The position numbers were made by a program, and so were the translations under genes. Below the pieces are notes generated by a model, which was given only the letters and a program-made list of their open reading frames with translations, did no database searches and was not told the origin of the DNA. From Clostridia bacterium (GTDB lineage: Bacteria > Bacillota_A > Clostridia > Oscillospirales > UBA929), in the NCBI GenBank assembly GCA_026001245.1, contig BNZR01000039.1, positions 1 to 13,074 of the forward strand: a stretch of DNA of 13,074 nucleotides. Reading direction: 5' to 3'. Positions 1 to 4,605 of the stretch are shown here, piece after piece (the stretch's first letter is position 1; each line of letters starts with the position of its first letter).

Positions 1-59
1 GTTCAGCAAACAGTCGGCGGCAGGGGCGAGGAATAGTTGCCGCCGACTGTTTGCTGAAC
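1..59. repeat. Perfect 22-bp inverted repeat at the window edge
   Basis: Positions 1-22 are the exact reverse complement of 38-59, with a 15-nt spacer (23-37). The right arm lies in the coding frame of fliY (residues around V330-G336). The left arm supplies the TGA that ends that frame. A long perfect hairpin starting at the first base of the window, inside a gene and just before a missing domain, is typical of a fold-back or chimeric contig end. A natural hairpin cannot be excluded from the sequence alone. Confidence 0.9.
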
Positions 60-1046
60 GGGCGCGGACGGCGCGGGCTTGGGTGCAGGTGCCGGCGCAG
101 GAGCGGGAGCCGTTTTGGCATCGCTCATTCCGGCCGCCGCCGTCGCGCCGCCGCCGACTAGGTTGGCGACCATGCGCTTGGCAAAGTCAACAGGTGTAAC
201 CTGCATAATCTGGCTGTTTATCAAGCCCTCGACCACCATGTCGAAGCTTGTGCGCACGATAACCTCGTCAAGGTTGGCGTAGACCTTGCTTGCGTCAGAC
301 ACCATGTTGACGGTGTAGGCGCGGGGGGGCGATATGTCTATGCTAAGCCCCATAAGCTTGGCCAGCGACGTGGAGCTGGAGCCGACCATTTGGTTCATAA
401 CCTCGCTGATAGCGGACAGGTGAAGCTCGGACAGCTCGTCGGCAAGGTTCGTCCCGTCGCCGCCCATCAATAGGTCGGTTATAATCTTAACGTCATGCTC
501 GCGCAGGAACAATATGTTGGTGCCCTCAAGCCCAAGCGTGTATTGAACCTCAACGGCCACGAACGGCAGGGGATATTCCTCGGATATGCGCCGCATGGTG
601 GTTAAATCGACGGTGGGGGTGGTTATGTCCACCTTATGGCTAAGCAACGTGAACAGCGTGGTGGCGGCCGTACCCATGCTTATGTTGCCGATTTCGCCCA
701 TCGCGTCTGTTTCGACGGTCGTCAGCAGTTCGTCCGGGGCAAGCGCCGGCATGGGCGACTTGGCCTCTTGGGGCAGGGGCATTTCCTCGCCCAGCATGGG
801 GGCGGGGTCTGCCGCCGGGGCGGCGGAGCCGTTCAGCAACGCCTCGATCTGCTCCGGGGTCATAACGGCGTTGGGGTCCGCGGGGATTTCCACGGCGGGT
901 GCCGCGTCGTCTCCGGCACCGGCAAGCATGGCCTCGATGTCCTCTTGGGACATCATGGCGTTGGGGTCCGCGGGCGCGGGGTCGGCGGGGGTGCTGTCGC
1001 CCTTCAACAGGGCGTCTATTTCGGCTTGTGACAGACCGCTACTCAT
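3..1046 (-). CDS. fliY: Flagellar motor switch phosphatase FliY, lacking its C-terminal FliN domain
   Basis: This is a component of the flagellar C-ring that in Firmicutes removes phosphate from CheY-P. Residues 1-75 hold three short helical motifs of the FliM type (residues 5-14, 32-41, 62-71). Residues about 105-295 form a CheC-like domain with both phosphatase signatures: D114-E118-N121 (in DAMGEIGN) and S211-E215-N218 (in SAISEVMN). A Pro/Ala linker follows (about 312-329). A complete FliY continues into a FliN/SpoA domain of roughly 80-100 residues. Here the frame stops at residue 347, at a TGA inside an inverted repeat at the window edge, so the gene is probably cut by a contig end rather than naturally short. 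The ATG overlaps the fliM stop by 8 nt (ATGAGTAG), implying translational coupling. Confidence 0.9.
   Translation of the reverse strand: MSSGLSQAEIDALLKGDSTPADPAPADPNAMMSQEDIEAMLAGAGDDAAPAVEIPADPNAVMTPEQIEALLNGSAAPAADPAPMLGEEMPLPQEAKSPMPALAPDELLTTVETDAMGEIGNISMGTAATTLFTLLSHKVDITTPTVDLTTMRRISEEYPLPFVAVEVQYTLGLEGTNILFLREHDVKIITDLLMGGDGTNLADELSELHLSAISEVMNQMVGSSSTSLAKLMGLSIDISPPRAYTVNMVSDASKVYANLDEVIVRTSFDMVVEGLINSQIMQVTPVDFAKRMVANLVGGGATAAAGMSDAKTAPAPAPAPAPKPAPSAPVQQTVGGNYSSPLPPTVC
792..971 (-). repeat. Two 90-bp tandem units inside fliY
   Basis: Two in-frame 30-codon units (882-971 and 792-881) both begin with residues ADPNA and carry an EIDALL-like helix. At DNA level, identical stretches recur exactly 90 bp apart, for example GCGTTGGGGTCCGCGGG at 868-884 and 958-974, and GCCTCGAT at 841-848 and 931-938. 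The second halves of the units have diverged. The pattern suggests a tandem duplication that multiplied the N-terminal motif of FliY. Confidence 0.75.
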
Positions 1047-2037
1047 TTTCAGTTTCCTCCTCGCGGATTATATCGGAAATCTTCAAGGCATAACGGTTAT
1101 CCTTAATGCCGATAGATCCCTTGAACTTCGACAGATGGCCGACCTTTAGGGTAAGCGACTGGTTCAGGTTGTGATCCAATTGCAGTATGTCGCCCGGCTG
1201 TAGGCCAAGAATGTCACGCACGCTGGTAGACGTGTCGTTGAACACGGCGCGCACGGGCAACAGGGTTTTTTGCAGACGATCCTTGATTTGCGCCTCTTTG
1301 GACGGGTGGTTGCGGCTGTCCGTGGCTTGGAACATCAGCTTGGTGCTTAATTGCTTGCTGATAGGCTCTAAGGCAAGCTGGGGCAGGCAGATGTTCATAA
1401 AGCCCTCGCTGTTGCCGATGTTGACCTTTATGGTCACCAAGGCCACAACGTCGTTCAGCGCGACTATCTGGGCGAACTGCGGGCTGGTTTCGATACGCTC
1501 CAGCATAACGCCCTGTACGGTGACAATCTTCTCCCAAGATTCGATAAGCAACCCTATAAACTGGCGGATTACGCGTTCAAGCAACGCCAATTCAATCTCT
1601 GTAAAACTTCGGGTTATCTCTACCATGCCGGAAGCGCCGGAGCCGCCCAGCAGGCGGGCTATCATGATGTAGGCCAAGTCGGGGGCCATCTCCAGCAAGG
1701 TGGGGCCGGCCAGCGGCGGCATACTGATTATAGCCAGTATCACGGACGAGGGCATTGAGTTGACAAACTCGCTGTACTTGACCTCCTCCACCGAGACCAC
1801 CTCGGCGGCGCAGAGGACGCGCAGCGTGCCGGACAGATAGGAGGTAAACAGCCGCGCAAAGCTGTCATACACAACGTTAAAGGTGCGGATATGCTCACGC
1901 GAGAATCGCGGAGCGACGCGGAAGTCGTAGTCCCGGGCGACCTTTTCCTCCACAGCGGGGGTTTCGGGCACCGGATCGCCGTCGTTCATGGCGTTTAACA
2001 GCGCGTCTATTTCACTTTGCGACAGTACGTCCGCCAA
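1039..2037 (-). CDS. fliM: Flagellar motor switch protein FliM
   Basis: FliM forms the C-ring with FliG and FliY and receives CheY-P to switch rotation. The protein starts with the conserved CheY-P-binding helix LSQSEIDALL (residues 5-14). The typical YDFR and RFSREHIRTF segment follows, then the CheC-like middle domain (with ARLLGGSGA) and a C-terminal SpoA domain (PVRAVF to ALKISDIIRE). I chose the TTG at 2037 (332 aa). It is preceded by GGGGAGTGAT, close to the full anti-16S complement AGGAGGTGAT, at good spacing. It also yields a short lead-in like that of other FliMs. A TTG at 2055 would add six residues but has no ribosome binding site. The gene lies 50 nt after fliL and overlaps fliY by 8 nt. 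Confidence 0.95.
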   Translation of the reverse strand: MADVLSQSEIDALLNAMNDGDPVPETPAVEEKVARDYDFRVAPRFSREHIRTFNVVYDSFARLFTSYLSGTLRVLCAAEVVSVEEVKYSEFVNSMPSSVILAIISMPPLAGPTLLEMAPDLAYIMIARLLGGSGASGMVEITRSFTEIELALLERVIRQFIGLLIESWEKIVTVQGVMLERIETSPQFAQIVALNDVVALVTIKVNIGNSEGFMNICLPQLALEPISKQLSTKLMFQATDSRNHPSKEAQIKDRLQKTLLPVRAVFNDTSTSVRDILGLQPGDILQLDHNLNQSLTLKVGHLSKFKGSIGIKDNRYALKISDIIREEETENE

Positions 2038-2087
2038 AACTGGATCACTCCCCAAAAACCGATTTTACAAAAGATTTGTTGTGATTT

Positions 2088-2531
2088 CTAACCCGGCTGA
2101 AAGTTTAGGAACCAGCATTTGGCGAATTCCTCTTTGCCAAGCGCGGTGTTTACGGCCTCAAGAATCTTTGCCGACAGCGCGTCCAAGTCCAGCGCGGGGG
2201 CTATAACCTGCGACTCGTCAAGTTTGGCAAGCTCTTTGATAATCGCGTCGCGGATAATGCCTTGTTCGATAGACGGCGTGTCGTCAGCCGCCGCTTCGCC
2301 GTGGCCGCTACCCCCGGAGCTTTCTTCAGGCACCTCGGCAAGCTGGAACAGCAGGTCGGCGCGCAGAGCCTTGTGGCTGGGGCCGGACATGCGTACGGTA
2401 AACGTGCCGCCGGGGGAATACGGCGGGGGCGTGGGGGTAACCTTATCCTGGCTGCAAGCGGCCAGTATCGGCAGCATCAGCGCGGCGACAACGGCCATAA
2501 CGGCGAATCGCTTAAATTTAAATCCAGTCAC
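2088..2531 (-). CDS. fliL: FliL-like flagellar basal-body protein with a lipoprotein signal
   Basis: FliL proteins sit around the stator in the membrane and affect torque and stator stability. The identification rests on position (between flbD and fliM) and on the C-terminal pattern: a GIIRDAIIKELAKL helix, a second helix (about 112-130), and a short strand EFAKCWFLNFQP at the end, as in FliL. The N-terminus is unusual: basic residues 5-8, a hydrophobic stretch 9-23, then LAAC with Cys26, a good signal peptidase II lipobox. The GTG at 2531 is preceded by TGGAGTTGAT, near the anti-16S complement AGGAGGTGAT. The upstream ATG (2546) coincides with the predicted transcription start and lacks a ribosome binding site. 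A Pro-rich linker (32-40) and a low-complexity insert rich in Ser, Gly and Glu/Asp (about 68-85) are also present. Sequence similarity to FliL is weak, so another lipoprotein in this slot is possible. Confidence 0.72.
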   Translation of the reverse strand: MTGFKFKRFAVMAVVAALMLPILAACSQDKVTPTPPPYSPGGTFTVRMSGPSHKALRADLLFQLAEVPEESSGGSGHGEAAADDTPSIEQGIIRDAIIKELAKLDESQVIAPALDLDALSAKILEAVNTALGKEEFAKCWFLNFQPG

Positions 2532-2552
2532 TTGAATCAACTCCATCGTTAT

Positions 2553-2581
2553 ATTATAAAGGATAAACGCGAGTTTGTCAA
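2553..2581 (-). promoter_or_regulatory. Perfect-consensus sigma-A promoter before fliL
   Basis: Read leftwards, TTGACA (2576-2581) is followed by a 17-bp spacer and TATAAT (2553-2558). Both hexamers match the consensus at every position. The predicted start (about 2546) leaves a leader of about 15 nt that contains the ribosome binding site for the GTG start of fliL. It would give fliL-fliM-fliY an expression route independent of the promoters further upstream. Confidence 0.8.
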
Positions 2582-2589
2582 GACATTTG

Positions 2590-2835
2590 TCAGCCGGTTT
2601 CGATCTCGGCGTTTTCAATGTCCTCAATCTGCGCGGCCATAGAGCTGGGCAGGCCGAGGAACACGTCCTTGCGAAAGGCTATAACGCGGCGGCGTATCTC
2701 CTGCGCGGATTCAGCAACGGCAAGCTTTTTGCCCGTTGTCATGGACAGCACCGTGTCGGGAGTTTCCTCCATAAACTCGATAAGATCCGAGTTTAGGTAA
2801 AACTCTTTGCCGTTTAGTCTGGAAGCTTTAATCAT
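2590..2835 (-). CDS. flbD: FlbD family flagellar protein
   Basis: This is a small protein (81 aa) of the FlbD family found in flagellar operons of Firmicutes and spirochaetes, usually beside the hook gene; its exact role is poorly known. The family signature is clear from the first residue: MIKASRLNGKEFYLNSD, then a LIEFMEETPDTV segment and TTGKK at residues 33-37. The C-terminal 30 residues after the conserved core are divergent. The ATG at 2835 was chosen because it matches the family start and is preceded by AGGGG at a spacing of about 9 nt; the frame extends further upstream without support. The gene lies between the hook gene and fliL, the usual order. Confidence 0.93.
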   Translation of the reverse strand: MIKASRLNGKEFYLNSDLIEFMEETPDTVLSMTTGKKLAVAESAQEIRRRVIAFRKDVFLGLPSSMAAQIEDIENAEIETG

Positions 2836-2879
2836 GCAAAACAACCCCTGTCGATTCGGGATAGCATTCGGATACTTAC

Positions 2880-2888
2880 AGTATAGCA
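2880..2888 (-). promoter_or_regulatory. Extended -10 promoter candidate before flbD
   Basis: Read leftwards, TGCTATACT forms an extended -10 element (TGnTATAAT type) without a recognisable -35 box. The predicted start near 2873 leaves a 38-nt leader with the flbD ribosome binding site. The same TGCTATACT string occurs in the strong minus-strand promoter at 4350-4358. Confidence 0.4.
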
Positions 2889-2938
2889 CAAAATTATCCC
2901 CAACGCCATACCTTTTTTAATTTTTTTAGCGAAATCTT

Positions 2939-2960
2939 GGGGCAGGGTTTCCCCTGCCCC
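2939..2960 (-). other. GNRA-capped hairpin between the hook gene and flbD
   Basis: A 9-bp GC-rich stem (2939-2947 with 2952-2960) is closed, on the minus-strand transcript, by a GAAA tetraloop. It begins 21 nt after the hook gene stop. The sequence after it is A-rich, not T-rich, so it is not a classical terminator in either direction. It may protect the 3' end of the upstream message or separate the two cistrons. About 50 nt further downstream of the hairpin lies the extended -10 element of flbD. Confidence 0.6.
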
Positions 2961-2981
2961 GCGTTAATCCATTGTTATCGC

Positions 2982-3947
2982 TTACCGTTTCAGGTTTATA
3001 AGCTCTTCAAGCAGCGTGTCGCTTACGGTGATAATCCGGGCGTTGGCCTGAAAGCCGCGCTGTGTGATGATCATGTCGGTGAACTCCTGGGACAAGTCCA
3101 CGTTGGACATCTCTAACGCGCCGGGTGTCAGCTTGCCGGCGCCGCTGTCCAAGGCGGGGCGGCCGAACTGCGGGGAGCCGGAGTTTGTGCTTTCGACGTA
3201 CATGTTCTCGCCGACGCGCTCCAGGCCGGGGGCGTTTACAAAGTTAACAAGGGGAATCAGTCCGATGTTAAGCAGGTCGCCCGTGGGGCTGATACCGCTG
3301 ATTACGCCGCCGACGCTGATTGAGATGTTGGTGAAGTTCATGGGTACGGCCAAGCGGCCAAGCAGTCCGGGGTTTTCAAGCTCGCCGTCTTCGGTGACGG
3401 TGAAGGGTTTTTGGTCGGGGGCGAGGACTGTGGTTGACGCATCGCCGTCCGCTTCGCGGACACCTATGGGAGGCCACGCGTCGGTGGCCTCGTCGCCGAG
3501 AGCCTCGGCGCCGAGCAGGTTAACGCCCTTAACAAATTGGCCGCCTGCGGTTAGTAGGTAACCGTTTTCGTCTAAGTATAGGTTGCCGGCGCGGGTGTAG
3601 AAGTCCTTGTGTTCGCCGTCAAGGTCGCCCTCGAATACGGAGATGAAGCCGTCGCCTTGAATGGCGAGGTCAAGGGTGCGGCCTGTGGTCTGGGTCGCGC
3701 CCTGAGTAAACAGCACGTCGATGGCGCGGGTTGAAACGCCCAGGCCGATTTGCTTCGGGTTTATGCCGCCCAAGGTACCCGTGGGCGCGCTGGCCGCGCT
3801 AAGGGTTTGGTTGTACATCTCGGCGAAGCTGGTGCGGCTGGCCTTAAAGCCCTGCGTGTTGACGTTGGCGATGTTGTTACCTATAACGTCCATCTTGGTC
3901 TGGTGGTTTTTAAGTCCGGAAACCCCGGCAAAAAGCGATCTCATCAT
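2982..3947 (-). CDS. flgE: Flagellar hook protein (FlgE-type hook-basal body protein)
   Basis: This protein is exported by the flagellar type III system and polymerises into the hook or rod. The N-terminal rod-type signature is intact (RSLFAGVSGL, then MDVIGNNIANVNTQGFKASR, residues 3-38). The core follows with LDLAIQGDGFISV (92-104) and a DFYTRAGNLYLDENGYL segment, then the C-terminal domain (SNVDLSQEFTDMIITQRGFQANARII, 281-306). The length of 321 aa is in the range for short-domain FlgE/FlgG proteins of Firmicutes. FlgE is favoured over FlgG by the flbD-fliL-fliM-fliY context. The ATG at 3947 has AGGAGG upstream at 12 nt; a second ATG follows directly. The frame stays open to about 4340 but that extension crosses a terminator and promoters and is rejected. 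Confidence 0.88.
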   Translation of the reverse strand: MMRSLFAGVSGLKNHQTKMDVIGNNIANVNTQGFKASRTSFAEMYNQTLSAASAPTGTLGGINPKQIGLGVSTRAIDVLFTQGATQTTGRTLDLAIQGDGFISVFEGDLDGEHKDFYTRAGNLYLDENGYLLTAGGQFVKGVNLLGAEALGDEATDAWPPIGVREADGDASTTVLAPDQKPFTVTEDGELENPGLLGRLAVPMNFTNISISVGGVISGISPTGDLLNIGLIPLVNFVNAPGLERVGENMYVESTNSGSPQFGRPALDSGAGKLTPGALEMSNVDLSQEFTDMIITQRGFQANARIITVSDTLLEELINLKR

Positions 3948-3992
3948 AGTAGTAAGTGTCCTCCTTGTGCGGTATAGCTTGTGACATAATCT

Positions 3993-4019
3993 ATATCGGA
4001 CGTATAGGCGCGAACTTGA
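3993..4019 (-). promoter_or_regulatory. SigD/sigma-28-like promoter for the flagellar genes
   Basis: Read leftwards, TCAA (4016-4019), a 15-nt spacer and TCCGATAT (3993-4000) resemble the flagellar sigma consensus TAAA-N15-GCCGATAW. It lies about 46 nt upstream of the hook gene start, which leaves a leader of about 39 nt, and just downstream of the terminator at 4046-4082. The match is partial, so the call rests on spacing and gene context. Confidence 0.5.
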
Positions 4020-4045
4020 ATGTGCGGGGCGAAAAAGTTTTAAAC

Positions 4046-4082
4046 AAAGCGCGAAACCTGTTCTTGACAAGTTTCGCGCTTT
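4046..4082 (-). terminator. Rho-independent terminator (minus strand)
   Basis: A perfect 12-bp stem, AAAGCGCGAAAC (4046-4057) with GTTTCGCGCTTT (4071-4082), has a 13-nt loop. Read leftwards it is followed by a T-rich stretch down to about 4032. It would stop transcripts from the promoter at 4350-4378 before the flagellar genes. The -35 box of the plus-strand peptide promoter lies inside its loop. Confidence 0.75.
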
Positions 4083-4092
4083 ATGGTAACAT
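4064..4092 (+). promoter_or_regulatory. Sigma-A promoter for the 29-residue peptide
   Basis: TTGACA (4064-4069), a 17-bp spacer and TAACAT (4087-4092) make a good vegetative promoter, with a predicted start near 4099. The -35 box lies in the loop of the minus-strand terminator and the spacer contains the right arm of that stem. Confidence 0.7.
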
Positions 4093-4127
4093 GGGCTTAT
4101 CACGAGTGAGCGTGGTGTGGCGATGAA

Positions 4128-4146
4128 CACCTCTGTAAAGGAGGTG
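4128..4146 (+). promoter_or_regulatory. Hairpin sequestering the ribosome binding site of the peptide
   Basis: CACCTC (4128-4133) pairs with GAGGTG (4141-4146) around a 7-nt loop, extendable by a G-T wobble. The right arm contains most of the ribosome binding site AAAGGAGGTGG (4137-4147). Folding would block ribosome loading, a common safeguard in messages of type I toxins. Confidence 0.65.
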
Positions 4147-4152
4147 GTCGAG

Positions 4153-4242
4153 TTGGATAAGGCTAAAAAGGTTATTAGGGTTTTGGTGTCGTTTGGGGTC
4201 GCTCTCTTGATATATCTACTTAGTACCGAAACAGCGAGATAA
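4153..4242 (+). CDS. Predicted 29-residue single-span membrane peptide, type I toxin-like
   Basis: The frame starts at TTG 4153, eight nt after an AGGAGG core (4139-4144), and ends at TAA 4240-4242. The peptide has a basic N-terminus (Lys and Arg at 3, 5, 6 and 9), a hydrophobic stretch of about 17 residues (roughly 8-24, containing VLVSFGVALLIYLL) and a short polar tail ending TETAR. This is the profile of small membrane toxins of type I systems and also of other small regulatory membrane peptides. Codon choice (AGG, AGA, CTA, ATA) differs from the rpo genes beside it. An in-frame ATG at 4123 would give 39 residues but has a poor ribosome binding site. A promoter upstream, the blocked ribosome binding site and the overlapping antisense RNA support a controlled gene. 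I do not recognise the family; it does not resemble my memory of TxpA, BsrG or Fst. Confidence 0.6.
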   Translation: MDKAKKVIRVLVSFGVALLIYLLSTETAR

Positions 4243-4275
4243 CCGCCCCTCCTGTCGCAAGGTTTGGCGGTTATC
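4238..4275 (+). other. 10-bp stem at the peptide stop codon with an anti-ribosome-binding-site loop
   Basis: GATAACCGCC (4238-4247) pairs perfectly with GGCGGTTATC (4266-4275). The stem includes the stop codon of the small peptide. The 18-nt loop starts with CCTCCT (4248-4253), the exact complement of the AGGAGG core at 4139-4144, so the 3' end could fold back on the ribosome binding site. No T tract follows, so it is not a standard terminator, but it may define or protect the 3' end. Confidence 0.6.
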
Positions 4276-4349
4276 CCTATAAAGAACCAACGAATGCTTG
4301 TGTTCACCGCTTCGCGGCGTTCATACGGTGTAATCAGCACCGTAAGTGT

Positions 4350-4378
4350 AGTATAGCACCCTTTGGCTGAAAAGTCAA
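4350..4378 (-). promoter_or_regulatory. Strong sigma-A promoter for the antisense RNA
   Basis: Read leftwards, TTGACT (4373-4378), a 17-bp spacer and TATACT (4350-4355) with a TGn extension form a near-consensus promoter. The predicted start is near 4343. It is divergent from the rpoBC promoter, with 55 bp between the two -35 boxes. Confidence 0.8.
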
Positions 4379-4433
4379 GGGGTGTTGTGCTGTTTGTGCG
4401 GACAAAATTTTTAAAAATTATTCGCGGAAAGTA

Positions 4434-4462
4434 TTGACAGCGTGCGTTTTTCGTGATAGAAT
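4434..4462 (+). promoter_or_regulatory. Sigma-A promoter of rpoB-rpoC-folT
   Basis: TTGACA (4434-4439), a 17-bp spacer and TAGAAT (4457-4462). An AT-rich stretch just upstream (about 4401-4422) could act as an UP element. The predicted start near 4469 leaves a leader of about 137 nt. This gives rpoBC its own promoter, independent of ribosomal protein genes. Confidence 0.85.
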
Positions 4463-4467
4463 GACAT

Positions 4468-4605
4468 GCTGTCTATCTTTAAAACGACAGCCAAGCACCA
4501 TCTGTACATCTGTATTATACAGTTTACCGCCAAAAAACGCAAGGCTTTTGCCCAACAAACACAACACGCCGTCGGGCGTATCTACACGTGAAGGAGCGCG
4601 GTTGA
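4468..4605 (+). promoter_or_regulatory. Structured rpoB leader
   Basis: The leader contains three short hairpins: GCTGTC/GACAGC (4468-4473 with 4486-4491) at its very 5' end, CTGTA-TTA-TACAG (4510-4522) and ACGCC-GTCG-GGCGT (4566-4579). The ribosome binding site AAGGAG lies at 4591-4596. No T tract follows any hairpin, so attenuation is not evident; message stability or translational feedback are possible. No known riboswitch is recognised. Confidence 0.45.

Larger units (their letters stand above)
4036..4343 (-). ncRNA. Predicted RNA antisense to the 29-residue peptide gene
   Basis: A strong minus-strand promoter (4350-4378) would start a transcript near 4343-4344. A rho-independent terminator at 4046-4082 would end it near 4036-4040, giving about 300 nt. 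Its 5' end would fold at once into a 7-bp hairpin (4344-4338 with 4330-4324). It holds no likely coding region of its own and is complementary to the whole predicted message of the peptide at 4153-4242. By analogy with type I systems it would act as an RNA antitoxin. It could also be a leader of the flagellar operon if the terminator is leaky. Existence and ends are inferred from signals only. Confidence 0.55.

Noticed and set aside
2544..2546. ATG start for fliL
   Set aside because: It coincides with the predicted transcription start, so it would be leaderless; the GTG at 2531 has an extended ribosome binding site and gives a compact lipoprotein signal.
4123..4242. Longer, 39-residue version of the small peptide from ATG 4123
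   Set aside because: It is in frame, but no good ribosome binding site precedes it, whereas TTG 4153 has AGGAGG at ideal spacing. The extension would lie across the hairpin that hides that site.
3948..4340. Upstream extension of the hook protein frame by 131 residues
   Set aside because: The frame is open by chance in GC-rich DNA. The extension crosses a strong terminator and promoters on both strands, has no similarity to hook proteins, and the real start has AGGAGG and the conserved N-terminus.
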